Assembly (NCBI GenBank): GCA_031269355.1
Contig: JAISZG010000013.1
Span: 62,001 to 126,000 of the forward strand
Reading direction: 5' to 3'
DNA from: Oscillospiraceae bacterium
GTDB taxonomy: Bacteria > Bacillota > Clostridia > Christensenellales > Aristaeellaceae
Length of the DNA: 64,000 bases
Below are positions 41,209 through 50,077 of the stretch, piece after piece. Made by a program: the position numbers and the translations under genes. A model generated the notes under the pieces. That model saw only the letters and a list, made by a program, of their open reading frames with translations. It was not told the origin of the DNA and made no database searches. Within the stretch, counting starts at the first letter, position 1. Every line of letters begins with the position of its first letter.

Positions 41209-42756
41209 ATGTCGGAATCGCAGCGCGTGCTTGTGTTGAACTTTGGCGGACAATATTGCCAGCTGATAGCTAGGCGCGTTCGCGAGGCGAACGTGTTTTG
41301 CGAGGTGCTGCCCCATAACGCTTCGATGGATGCAATACGCAAACTAAATCCGGCTGGAATTATACTGTCCGGCAGCCCCGCGTCCGTGCTGGGCGCGGAC
41401 GCCCCAAAGGCCGATCCGGCTATACTTGATATAGGCGTGCCGATTCTCGGCATCTGTTACGGTATGCAATGGATCGCGCACGAACTGGGCGGCGCCGTTG
41501 AAGCCGCTTCCCGCCGGGAATACGGCAGAGTCGCCGTCGATATGAATATTAGCGAAAATTCTCGATTGCTGGCGGACATGCCGCATAGCGCGTCATGCTG
41601 GATGAGCCACACTTATCAGGTTGCGCGCGCGCCGGAAGGATTCGCCGTCGCCGCGCGGTCGGAGCATTGTCCGATCGCCGCGATGGAAAACCCGCCGCGA
41701 AATCTTTATTGCGTGCAGTTTCATCCGGAAGTCACCCACACTGAACAGGGCGCTAGCATATTGCGCAATTTTCTTTATAAAATCTGCGGAGCGCGCGGAG
41801 ACTGGACGATGGAAGCGTTCGCGCTCCGGACGATTGACTCGATTCGCGAGCGGGTTGGCAGCGGTCGTGTGCTCCTTGGATTATCAGGCGGAGTGGATAG
41901 CGCGGTAACTGCGGCGCTGATCAGCCGCGCGATAGGCAAGCGGCTCGCGTGCGTATATGTCGATCATGGATTTATGCGCAAGAACGAATCGGAGCAGGTT
42001 ATAAAGACATTTACCGAGCATTTCGAGGTCGAATTGATATGCGTGAACGCGGCTGATATTTTCTTCGATCGGCTTAAGGGCGTCGTCGATCCTGAAGCGA
42101 AGCGCAAAATCGTAGGCGCAGCGTTTGTGGATGTGTTCGCGGACGCCGCCAAGAAGCTTGGCGACATCGATTTTCTCGCGCAGGGTACTATTTATCCGGA
42201 CGTAATAGAAAGCGGCGCGGCGGTCGGTGCCGCCGTGATAAAAAGCCATCACAACGTGGGCGGGCTTCCAGAGTCGATCGGCTTTCGAGGGCTGCTGGAG
42301 CCGATACGCATGCTGTTTAAGGATGAGGTGCGCGCGGCGGGCGCGGCGCTGGGGCTGGCGGAAGATATGGTTTGGCGTCAGCCGTTCCCGGGGCCGGGGC
42401 TTTGCATCCGCGTACTGGGCGAGGTGACGCGAGAGAATGTCTCGATCGTGCGCGAGAGCGACGCGATCCTTCGCGAGGAGATAGCCCGCGCGGGTTTGGC
42501 GCGGTCGATCAATCAATATTTCACGGTGCTAACAGGAATTCGTTCCGTCGGAGTGATGGGCGACGAGCGCACATATGAGAACGCCGTCGCGATCCGCGCG
42601 GTGACCACCGACGACTTCATGACGGGCGATTGGGCGCGCATACCGTACGATACGCTCGCGCGAATTTCCGAGCGAATCGTAAACGAGGTGCAGGGCGTAA
42701 ACCGCGTTGTATACGACGTGACCACCAAGCCCCCGGCTTCGATTGAATGGGAATAG
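41209..42756 (+). CDS. guaA: GMP synthase (glutamine-hydrolysing)
   Basis: Converts XMP to GMP with ATP and glutamine, the last step of guanine nucleotide synthesis; 515 residues, normal length. N-terminal class I amidotransferase with Cys83 in GICYGMQW and the His-Glu pair in FHPEVTH; ATP-pyrophosphatase domain with the PP-loop LGLSGGVDSAVTA (from about 226) and the C-terminal dimerisation domain ending PPASIEWE. GAAAGGGG precedes the ATG. DnaA-type boxes lie 100 bases upstream, which could tie expression to replication. Confidence 0.97.
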   Translation: MSESQRVLVLNFGGQYCQLIARRVREANVFCEVLPHNASMDAIRKLNPAGIILSGSPASVLGADAPKADPAILDIGVPILGICYGMQWIAHELGGAVEAASRREYGRVAVDMNISENSRLLADMPHSASCWMSHTYQVARAPEGFAVAARSEHCPIAAMENPPRNLYCVQFHPEVTHTEQGASILRNFLYKICGARGDWTMEAFALRTIDSIRERVGSGRVLLGLSGGVDSAVTAALISRAIGKRLACVYVDHGFMRKNESEQVIKTFTEHFEVELICVNAADIFFDRLKGVVDPEAKRKIVGAAFVDVFADAAKKLGDIDFLAQGTIYPDVIESGAAVGAAVIKSHHNVGGLPESIGFRGLLEPIRMLFKDEVRAAGAALGLAEDMVWRQPFPGPGLCIRVLGEVTRENVSIVRESDAILREEIARAGLARSINQYFTVLTGIRSVGVMGDERTYENAVAIRAVTTDDFMTGDWARIPYDTLARISERIVNEVQGVNRVVYDVTTKPPASIEWE

Positions 42757-42821
42757 AAAAGCGATAGCAGCAACGATTTGATAAAGTATTGTAATGTATT
42801 TTTTTAAGCAGGAGGGTGGAA

Positions 42822-43787
42822 ATGCGTTCGATAGAGATATGCGCTGGCGCAGGCGGACAGGCACTTGGTTTGGAACAAGCCGGTTTTCAGCACGCCGCGC
42901 TAGTTGAAATTGACGCCGACGCTTGCGCGACGCTTCGTAAAAACCGCCCTCATTGGAATGTTATAAACGGAGATATCAAGGCTTTTTCTTCTCGCTTATA
43001 TGCTAATATCGATTTGCTGGCAGGCGGTGTGCCTTGTCCGCCATTCTCCGTTGCCGGAAAGCAATTAGGACATGAAGATGAACGAGATTTATTCCCGGAA
43101 GCTTTACGGCTTGTACGAGAATGCAATCCAAATGCGGTAATGCTGGAAAACGTGCGAGGGCTGTTCGACCCCAAGTTCGCCTTTTACCGTAAGAAGATTC
43201 AAACTCAACTGGAAGAAATGGGTTATAGCTGTGACTGGAGGATCGTTAATGCTCAATATTTTGGCGTACCGCAGCTGCGCTGTCGTACATTATTAATTGC
43301 ACTAAAAAAAGAGTATGCTCCCAACTTTACCTGGCCGCTTGGCACAGTCGCTCCTCCGCCAACGGTCGGTCAGTTATTATATGACGAGATGTCCTCATTA
43401 GGTTGGAAGGGCGCGGATGCGTGGGCGATACAAGCAAACGGAATCGCTCCCACATTGGTGGGAGGGAGCAAAAAGCATGGCGGCGCCGACTTGGGACCTA
43501 CGCGTTCTAGAATTGCTTGGAAAAGATTGGGGGTAGACGGAAAGGGAATTGCGGATTCTCCTCCCAAAAGGGACTACATCGGCATGCCAAAGCTAACGCT
43601 GAAAATGGCTGCGTTATTGCAGGGGTTTCCGCCGGATTGGGAAATAACCGGTAAAAAAACAGCCGCCTATCGACAGATTGGAAACGCCTTTCCACCTCCG
43701 ATAGCGCGAGCAGTTTCGCAAGCCATCTATAATGCGTTAATCGCGTGCAAAATATATGACGGCGCGCACGGAGAGAAAGCTTTATGA
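42822..43787 (+). CDS. DNA (cytosine-5) methyltransferase
   Basis: Type II modification enzyme of 321 residues with ordered C5-MTase motifs: I EICAGAGGQALGLEQAGF, IV GGVPCPPFSVAG with catalytic Cys72, VI ENVRG, VIII YFGVPQLRCRTLL, and X QIGNAFPPPIARAV. The variable region before motif IX (about 175-235) would set the target, which cannot be read. The ATG at 42822 follows AGGAGG by six bases. The stop overlaps the start of an HNH nuclease gene (ATGA), forming a restriction-modification pair. The DNA around both genes is more AT-rich than its neighbours, consistent with recent transfer between guaA and the hprK operon. Confidence 0.93.
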   Translation: MRSIEICAGAGGQALGLEQAGFQHAALVEIDADACATLRKNRPHWNVINGDIKAFSSRLYANIDLLAGGVPCPPFSVAGKQLGHEDERDLFPEALRLVRECNPNAVMLENVRGLFDPKFAFYRKKIQTQLEEMGYSCDWRIVNAQYFGVPQLRCRTLLIALKKEYAPNFTWPLGTVAPPPTVGQLLYDEMSSLGWKGADAWAIQANGIAPTLVGGSKKHGGADLGPTRSRIAWKRLGVDGKGIADSPPKRDYIGMPKLTLKMAALLQGFPPDWEITGKKTAAYRQIGNAFPPPIARAVSQAIYNALIACKIYDGAHGEKAL

Positions 43788-44380
43788 GAAGGCTTAGCGC
43801 GCGCGACAAATTGAGGATATACTTGCTTAATCATATCGGAGAGACGCTTGATTCCAACACATTGCGCGAAGTTGCCGCTGTCAGCGAATGGGCGAGGCGC
43901 GTTCGCGAACTGCGCGATGAAGAGGGGTATGAAATACTGACGCATAACGACCGTTCAAGTCTAAAGCCTGGCCAGTATCTGCTGGAAAATCCAAAACCGC
44001 AGCCTGCTTTTGCGCGTGAAATAAGCAAGGAAACGCGAGCTTACGTTCTTGACCGAAATGGTTTTACCTGCCAAATGTGCGGAGCGGTCGCTGGAGAATC
44101 GCACCCCTACGATCCATCAAAAAAAACGCGTCTGCACATCGGCCACATTGTTGATAAAACTATGGGCGGCACTGATGATCCATCAAACCTTAGAGCGTTG
44201 TGCAGCGTATGCAATGAAGGCGCTTCTAATTTAACGTTGGACAGGCCATCAAGCGAAAAGCTGCTGATCCAAATTCGCCGTGCTGCAAGCATAGATCAGT
44301 TAAAAGTGTTGGAATGGCTAATAAAGAAATTCCCCAGGCAGGCCAAGGATATTATCGATAAACTTCAGAATTATTATTAA
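43784..44380 (+). CDS. HNH restriction endonuclease (cognate of the upstream methyltransferase)
   Basis: A 198-residue nuclease. Residues 1-70 look like a winged-helix DNA-reading domain (LRIYLLNHIGETLDSNTLRE, RVRELRDEEGYEI), and the catalytic HNH domain follows with the metal-binding Cys pairs CQMC and CSVC around HIGHIVDKTMGGTDDPSNLR. This wHTH-HNH layout is common in type II restriction enzymes beside C5 methyltransferases. Start overlaps the methyltransferase stop, so modification is translated first. Specificity is not readable; a nicking or homing function is less likely because of the pairing. Confidence 0.85.
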   Translation: MRRLSARDKLRIYLLNHIGETLDSNTLREVAAVSEWARRVRELRDEEGYEILTHNDRSSLKPGQYLLENPKPQPAFAREISKETRAYVLDRNGFTCQMCGAVAGESHPYDPSKKTRLHIGHIVDKTMGGTDDPSNLRALCSVCNEGASNLTLDRPSSEKLLIQIRRAASIDQLKVLEWLIKKFPRQAKDIIDKLQNYY

Positions 44381-44423
44381 TATTATAACATAAAAATATT
44401 AATACAGAAAAGGAGACGCCCTG

Positions 44424-45833
44424 ATGAAATTGGCTGCATTCAACGAAGCCGTACTTGCCACCCTCCCCGTTCGCCCCGCGCTTGATCCAGGTTTTCTGCC
44501 TGCGGATGCTTTTATGCGAGTATACGAATCGGGAATAACTGAAGCGAACAGCACCCCTGTAGCAATCGCGATCGAACGCGAGAGCGAGCGCGTCAGTTCG
44601 TATCGCATGCGCGTATACGCGGACGAAGCGGAGTGGGGCGAGGTCAACATATATGCTGTGGAGCGGATTACGAAGACGCTGCTGTGGGCATACGGCGGAT
44701 GGCGAGTATTCGTAGGCGGACCGGCGTATCTCGGCGAACACATCCGCGCCGCGTACGCGAGGGACGGCGCGCGAAAGTTTGATAACGACTTTATGTCGGG
44801 CGTATATGAGAAGCCCTTCGAGGTGATCGTATGCGAGGCGGACGCGGTTCCCGAGGATCGCTCTGGCGCGCGGTCTATTGGTCGGCATTTGAACGGATGC
44901 CGCATCGGATTTGACGCAGGCGGCAGCGATCGCAAGGTGTCCGCAGTGATAGACGGTGAAGCGGTGTACAGCGAGGAAGTCGTATGGCATCCGAAAACGA
45001 CGGCTGATCCCGCGTATCATTATAATGGAATAGTGGAAGCATTCAAAGCTGCGGCGGCAAAGATGCCGCGCGTGGACGGAATCGGCGTAAGCTCGGCGGG
45101 GATATATATTGAAAATCGAACGATGGTCGCGTCGCTGTTTCTTAAGGTTCCCAAAGATGCGTTCGAGCGATCCGTTAAGGATATTTATATCCGTGCGGCT
45201 AAGGAAATAGGGGATGTGCCGCTTGTCGTCGCGAACGACGGAGACGTCACCGCTCTCGCCGGCGCGATGGATTTGGGCGATAACAGCGTGCTGGGCATAG
45301 CCATGGGAACGAGCGAGGCGGGCGGCTTTGTCGATCCAGACGGAAACGTTACCGGTTGGCTGAACGAACTGGCATTCGTGCCCGTCGATTTCAACCCATA
45401 TGCGATGGTCGACGAGTGGTCCGGAGATATAGGATGCGGCGTGAAATATTTCTCGCAGGACGCAGTAGCAAAGCTCGCGCCCGCAGCGGGTATAAAACTC
45501 GACCCATCGCTCACGCCCGCCGAGAAGCTTAAGGCCGTGCAGGAAATCTGCGCGACGGGCGGCATGAGCGCGCTCGCGATTTTCGATAGCATAGGGGTGT
45601 ATCTTGGATACGAACTGGCGTATTACGCTAGGTTTTATCCGATCCGCCATGTGCTGATTCTCGGGCGCGTTACATCAGGCGACGGCGGAGCGCGCGTGCT
45701 GGCGGAAGCGGAGAAAACTCTGGCGACCGCCGCGCCCGAACTGGCGTCGAAGATACGGCTGCATCTGCCGGACGAATCGAGCCGCCGCGTCGGCCAATCG
45801 ATCGCCGCCGCTTCGCTGCCTGAAATCGGGTGA
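44424..45833 (+). CDS. ROK-like / BadF-type sugar kinase-fold protein
   Basis: A 469-residue protein with the actin-like ATPase fold. The first phosphate loop is RIGFDAGGSDRKVSAVIDGE, after an N-terminal extension of about 170 residues; the later segments VVANDGDVTALAGAMDLG and GIAMGTSEAGGFVDPDGNVT are ROK-like. The Zn-binding CXCGXXGC motif of ROK kinases is missing, so it is probably not a glucokinase; the true one lies at 47613. GGAGACGCCCTG precedes the ATG. First gene of the operon leading to hprK and glucokinase; ends four bases into the HAD gene. Substrate unknown. Confidence 0.7.
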   Translation: MKLAAFNEAVLATLPVRPALDPGFLPADAFMRVYESGITEANSTPVAIAIERESERVSSYRMRVYADEAEWGEVNIYAVERITKTLLWAYGGWRVFVGGPAYLGEHIRAAYARDGARKFDNDFMSGVYEKPFEVIVCEADAVPEDRSGARSIGRHLNGCRIGFDAGGSDRKVSAVIDGEAVYSEEVVWHPKTTADPAYHYNGIVEAFKAAAAKMPRVDGIGVSSAGIYIENRTMVASLFLKVPKDAFERSVKDIYIRAAKEIGDVPLVVANDGDVTALAGAMDLGDNSVLGIAMGTSEAGGFVDPDGNVTGWLNELAFVPVDFNPYAMVDEWSGDIGCGVKYFSQDAVAKLAPAAGIKLDPSLTPAEKLKAVQEICATGGMSALAIFDSIGVYLGYELAYYARFYPIRHVLILGRVTSGDGGARVLAEAEKTLATAAPELASKIRLHLPDESSRRVGQSIAAASLPEIG

Positions 45834-46678
45834 GGCCGTTGAAAGAGAATAAACAAGCGACCGGAGCGCCGCTCACGCTGCATACGATAGTATCTGATTT
45901 GGATGGCACCGTGCTGCCCAAAACTTTCCGCGTCTCCGACCGAACCGTCGAGGCGTTCCGGCTTGCGCAATCCCTTGGCATTCGAACGATCCTGGCGTCT
46001 GGTCGGAGCGGCGCGTCTATGCGCCCGCATGTCGCGCGTATCGGATCGATCGATCCGTATATCGCGTGCAACGGAGCGCAAACATTCGACGCGTCCGGGA
46101 AATTATTGCGAGAAATCACGATAGATGTGCGCACCGCGCATAATATGCTGCGTTTCCTGAAGGAGCGCGCCGTGTACACGCAAGTATACTACGGCGATGA
46201 TATCTATTATGAAGACGAAGGCGTATACGCGCAGGAATACAGGGAATCATCCGGCGTTGTGAGCACGCGAGTGCCCGACCTAATCGCGCTCGTAAACTCG
46301 CCCACAGTTAAGATACTAGGGGTTGCGGAGTCCGCGCGCATTCCTGCGTTAATCGCCGAAGCTCAATCGTTATATTCTGGCACCCTTAGCATCACCACGT
46401 CGGAGCCTTGGTTCTTTGAAGTGTCGGCGATCGGCGCAACAAAGGGAAGCGCGCTTGCGTCGCTGGCGGATACGCTTGGTTTTGCGCGCGAAGGTACGCT
46501 GGCTATTGGCGATTCGTTGAACGACCTATCTATGATCGAATGGGCGGGGATGGGCGTTGCCATTGGAAACGCGCGCGATGAAATTCGGCAATGCGCCTGG
46601 CGCGTCGCGGATGTTTGCGACGCGGACGGCGCGGCGCGCCTTATCGAGGAATTGATAGCGGAAGGATATCGACCATGA
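45830..46678 (+). CDS. HAD-superfamily Cof-type phosphatase
   Basis: Sugar or nucleotide phosphate phosphatase of 282 residues. Motif I VSDLDGTVLP contains the nucleophile Asp, motif II is ILASGRSG, motif III the Lys in ATKGSALASL, and motif IV GDSLNDLSMIEWAGMGVAIG holds the metal-binding acids. Cap type IIB, as in Cof/YidA. The GTG at 45830 overlaps the previous stop; a TTG at 45839 is possible. Stop overlaps hprK. Beside a kinase-like gene, it may remove a sugar phosphate. Confidence 0.88.
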   Translation: MRPLKENKQATGAPLTLHTIVSDLDGTVLPKTFRVSDRTVEAFRLAQSLGIRTILASGRSGASMRPHVARIGSIDPYIACNGAQTFDASGKLLREITIDVRTAHNMLRFLKERAVYTQVYYGDDIYYEDEGVYAQEYRESSGVVSTRVPDLIALVNSPTVKILGVAESARIPALIAEAQSLYSGTLSITTSEPWFFEVSAIGATKGSALASLADTLGFAREGTLAIGDSLNDLSMIEWAGMGVAIGNARDEIRQCAWRVADVCDADGAARLIEELIAEGYRP

Positions 46679-47601
46679 TACTGGCAAAAGAATTCGCAAA
46701 AGCGCTTAGCTTGGAAACATTGGTTTATTCCGATAAGCAGGGCTGGGAAATTAAGGCGACCGACCTCAACCGACCCGGCATGCAGCTTGCGGGGTTCTAC
46801 GAATATTTCCCGCACGACGGGCCGCAAGTGATCGGCAAGGTTGAGATGACGTATCTGGACAGCCTTACAGCCGATCTGCGCCTAGAGCGGCTGGAACGTT
46901 TCTTTTCATATGATATTCCTTGCCTTATACTTTGCCGAGGCATGCGCTGTCCGCCCGATATCGAAGAGCTGGCTCGCGCGCGCGGCGTGCCGGTATTTCA
47001 AAGCGCGCTTCCTACGATGCGATTTGTCAGCAACGCCATTTTGTATCTCAACGCGCAGCTCGCGCCGCGTCAAACGCTGCACGGCGTGCTGGTAAACGTA
47101 TACGGTGTTGGAATACTGCTGACAGGCGAGAGCGGGGTTGGCAAAAGCGAATCTGCGCTTGAGCTGGTAAAGCGCGGACACCAGCTTGTAGCAGACGACG
47201 TGGTCGACGTGCGCCGCGTTACAGATCAGCGGCTTGTTGGCGAAGCGCCCGAGATGGTGCGCCACTTTATGGAGATACGCGGGATCGGCATTATCGATAT
47301 TCGCGCGATGTACGGCATCGGCTCTGTCGTTCTGTCAAAGACAATAGATTTGGTTATACACCTTGAAACATGGGTAAAGGATCGCGAGTACGATCGGCTG
47401 GGTCTAACCGAGGAGCATATGACCATCATGGGCGTTCGCGTGCCTCTGATGGTTATTCCGGTGCAGCCCGGTCGTAACCTGGCGATTGTAATAGAGGTGG
47501 CGGCTCGCAACTTCACGCTGAAACGAACGGGATATAACGCCGCAGTCGAATTGGACAAACGTTTGTTTACGTTGATCGATTCCAGCAACGCCGAGGAGTA
47601 A
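46675..47601 (+). CDS. hprK: HPr kinase/phosphorylase
   Basis: Bifunctional enzyme that phosphorylates and dephosphorylates HPr on Ser46 and so controls CcpA-dependent catabolite repression; 308 residues, normal length. N-terminal domain begins AKEFAKALSLETLVYSDKQG; P-loop GESGVGKS at 151-158, followed by ELVKRGHQLVADD; the HprK signature is MEIRGIGIIDIRAMYGIGSV. The ATG overlaps the previous stop. The cre-like operators at the two sugar importers are candidate endpoints of this pathway. No lgt gene follows, unlike Bacillus. Confidence 0.96.
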   Translation: MILAKEFAKALSLETLVYSDKQGWEIKATDLNRPGMQLAGFYEYFPHDGPQVIGKVEMTYLDSLTADLRLERLERFFSYDIPCLILCRGMRCPPDIEELARARGVPVFQSALPTMRFVSNAILYLNAQLAPRQTLHGVLVNVYGVGILLTGESGVGKSESALELVKRGHQLVADDVVDVRRVTDQRLVGEAPEMVRHFMEIRGIGIIDIRAMYGIGSVVLSKTIDLVIHLETWVKDREYDRLGLTEEHMTIMGVRVPLMVIPVQPGRNLAIVIEVAARNFTLKRTGYNAAVELDKRLFTLIDSSNAEE

Positions 47602-47612
47602 GGAGGATTCGA

Positions 47613-48554
47613 ATGGTATATATCGGCATTGATCTAGGCGCTACAAACATCGCGGTCGGCGTAGTATCAGAGGACGGAAAGATTCTCTATCAGAAGGAGG
47701 CGCCCACGAAAGCGGAACGCCAATGGCAGCCGGTCGTCCGGGATATGGCGGCGATTAGCATGAGCGCGCTGTCGGAAGCCGGATATGATCTTGATGATTT
47801 GAAGGCGGTCGGCATGGGCGTGCCAGGCATATGTGTTGACGGCGCGATACCGTTCTGCACGAACCTCGGCTGGCATGACGTGCCTATAGAACGCGCGTTC
47901 CGGGAATATATAGATAAACCGCTGTTCGTGGATAACGACGCGACTGTCGCGGGGCTTGCGGAGGCGGTATCCGGCGTCAGCGCCAGCGTTTCTAACAGCG
48001 TGTTTCTAACGCTGGGCACAGGCGTCGGAGGCGGCATCATATTGAATAAAAAACCGTATTCCGGCTCGCACGGCGTGGGAAGCGAGCTGGGACATATGAC
48101 GATATTGGCGGACGGCGAAATGTGTACGTGCGGCAAACGAGGATGTTTGGAGCGATACGCTTCCGCGACGGCTATGATCCGTATGGGAATAGAAGCGATG
48201 CGTGAGCATCCGCAGAGCGAGCTGTTCACCTTAACCGAGGGCGATCCATCTCGAATGACGGCGAAGATAGTGATCGACGCGGCCAAGGCCGGCGATAGCG
48301 CCGCGCGAGAGATATTTGATATTTATATAAAATATCTATCTCTTGGCATTAATACTGTGATAAGTTTTATTGACCCAGAGATGATAGTGCTTGGCGGCGG
48401 CGTATCTAGGGCGGGGGCGTTCCTGCTTGACGCAGTGCGAAACGAGCTGCCAAAATATATATTCTTCCGTACGATGCCCTATGCGTCCGTAGAACTGGCC
48501 AGGTTGGGCAACGAGGCGGGAATCATAGGCGCGGCTATGCTTGGGCGTGATTAA
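47613..48554 (+). CDS. glcK: ROK-family glucokinase
   Basis: Phosphorylates glucose to glucose 6-phosphate; 313 residues. ATP-binding loop GIDLGATNIAVGVV, catalytic Asp in FVDNDATVAGLAE, glycine-rich LGTGVGGGIILN, Zn site with His in SELGHMTI and the CTCGKRGC cluster. GGAGGATTCGA precedes the ATG. Placed eleven bases after hprK, the arrangement couples glucose entry into glycolysis with its signalling kinase. Confidence 0.92.
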   Translation: MVYIGIDLGATNIAVGVVSEDGKILYQKEAPTKAERQWQPVVRDMAAISMSALSEAGYDLDDLKAVGMGVPGICVDGAIPFCTNLGWHDVPIERAFREYIDKPLFVDNDATVAGLAEAVSGVSASVSNSVFLTLGTGVGGGIILNKKPYSGSHGVGSELGHMTILADGEMCTCGKRGCLERYASATAMIRMGIEAMREHPQSELFTLTEGDPSRMTAKIVIDAAKAGDSAAREIFDIYIKYLSLGINTVISFIDPEMIVLGGGVSRAGAFLLDAVRNELPKYIFFRTMPYASVELARLGNEAGIIGAAMLGRD

Positions 48555-48557
48555 CAA

Positions 48558-49316
48558 ATGATTGCGCAAGCCATTTTGGATGGGTGCGCCGCGATGGGCG
48601 TCTCTCTGCCGCCTGGCGCGCCTGAGCGATTCGCGCGATTTGATTCTATGCTGCGGTTGGAGAACGCCAAGCAAAACCTTACGCGCGATATCGACGCGCC
48701 CGACGCTGTAGCGCGGCTGTATTTGGATTCGCTCGCGCCGCTCTCTTTTCCCGATTTGATTCCGCAGTGCGCGCGCGTCGTCGATATTGGATCAGGCGCG
48801 GGCTTCCCTGGCATACCTATCGCTATCGCGCGCGGCGACGCGCATGTTGCGCTCGTAGACGCGCTGGGAAAGCGCGTCGCGTTTCTGGCGGCTGCGGTCG
48901 CCGAACTGTATCTAAACGCGCAAGCAATTCATTCGCGAGCGGAAGCGTTCGCTAACGAGCGTCGCGGTCAGTTCGACGTCGCGCTCATCCGCGCCGTCGC
49001 GCCGTTGAACGTTCTCCTCGAATATGCCTCGCCTCTGCTAAAACCCGGCGGCATGCTTATCGCCTACAAAGGCCCCGGCGTCGCGGAAGAACTGGACGCG
49101 GCGGCGCGCGCGGCGGAAATTCTCAAAGCCGAGTGGCTGCCTATACGCCCTGTAGAAATTCCCGGCACAAACTGGGGACATGTGCTCGCGTGCGCTATAC
49201 AGAAGCATCCGTGCCCCTCTCAATATCCGCGCCGCGACGGAGTACCGGAACGCAAGCCTCTCGGATATGGCGGTGCACACACTATAAATCATAGGGCAGG
49301 TAATTATATTATATGA
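48558..49316 (+). CDS. rsmG: 16S rRNA (guanine527-N7)-methyltransferase RsmG
   Basis: Methylates G527 of 16S rRNA; 252 residues. SAM-binding motif VVDIGSGAGFPGIPIAIARG, then LVDALGKRVAFLAAAVAEL, IRAVAPLNVLLEYASPLL, and the family ending YPRRDGVPERKPL. A short extra tail (GYGGAHTINHRAGNYII) runs into the next gene and is not typical. In Bacillus rsmG sits beside gidA near oriC; here it is in a carbon-control/competence operon. Loss of RsmG gives streptomycin resistance in other bacteria. Confidence 0.93.
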   Translation: MIAQAILDGCAAMGVSLPPGAPERFARFDSMLRLENAKQNLTRDIDAPDAVARLYLDSLAPLSFPDLIPQCARVVDIGSGAGFPGIPIAIARGDAHVALVDALGKRVAFLAAAVAELYLNAQAIHSRAEAFANERRGQFDVALIRAVAPLNVLLEYASPLLKPGGMLIAYKGPGVAEELDAAARAAEILKAEWLPIRPVEIPGTNWGHVLACAIQKHPCPSQYPRRDGVPERKPLGYGGAHTINHRAGNYII

Positions 49317-50077
49317 ATATAATTGTTCTTGGTTGTAATGGCCCATATCCCGCGCCGGGCGGAGCGTGCTCGGGATATCTGCTGGAGTCCGGCGGACGCT
49401 TCCTGCTGCTGGACGCGGGAAGCGGTGTCGCTGGAAGGTTGTTTCAGCAGACGACGCTCGACCGGCTGGATGGATTGATTCTCTCTCATCTGCACTGGGA
49501 TCATTGCTCGGACGCGCTCGCGCTGTCAAACGCGATACAATTTGAGCTGAAAAACGGGACGCTCGACGCGCCGCTTCCTTTGCTGATGCCGGACTCGCCG
49601 CAGCCAATCGCCGACATTCTGTTATCAGACGCCAATTATTCGCCGCAGCTGTTTGATTCTCGATGCGAACAGCGCATCGGCGGATGGCTGGTAACATGCA
49701 CACCGGTAAAGCATCCGGTGCCTGCGTACGCAGTGCGCGTACGGCATGAGTCAGAGCCGCTATGCTCGATTGTTTATACGGGAGATTCAAACGTGCATCC
49801 GCCGCTCGCTATGTTCTCAAAAGGAGCGGATCTTTTAATTGCGGATTCCTCGTTTCTATCGAGCGAATGGTCGGACGAAGCGCCGCACATGAGCGCGTCC
49901 CATGCGGCGGAGCTTGCACTATCAGCGAACGTGGGAAAGCTGATGCTCACCCACTTCCGCCCTGAAGCAAACGTGAAGGCACTCGAGGAAGAAGCTATGA
50001 ATATATTCGATCGAATCGTATGCGCCAGACAGGGACTGCGCGTAACCGTCGCCGCTGCAACGACGGCGCGCGAGTGA
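49313..50077 (+). CDS. Metallo-beta-lactamase-fold hydrolase (RNase Z/PhnP-like)
   Basis: A 254-residue MBL hydrolase. The metal motif is SHLHWDHCSD, earlier LLLDAGSGVAGRL, later the Asp in SIVYTGDSN and the His in LMLTHFRPEAN. Closest in layout to cyclic phosphodiesterases or RNase Z-like proteins (GCNGPYPAPGGACSGYLLES). The ATG overlaps the rsmG stop and its own stop overlaps the comEC start. Short messages TTATATTAT lie just before the ATG, inside rsmG. Substrate unknown. Confidence 0.85.
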   Translation: MNIIVLGCNGPYPAPGGACSGYLLESGGRFLLLDAGSGVAGRLFQQTTLDRLDGLILSHLHWDHCSDALALSNAIQFELKNGTLDAPLPLLMPDSPQPIADILLSDANYSPQLFDSRCEQRIGGWLVTCTPVKHPVPAYAVRVRHESEPLCSIVYTGDSNVHPPLAMFSKGADLLIADSSFLSSEWSDEAPHMSASHAAELALSANVGKLMLTHFRPEANVKALEEEAMNIFDRIVCARQGLRVTVAAATTARE

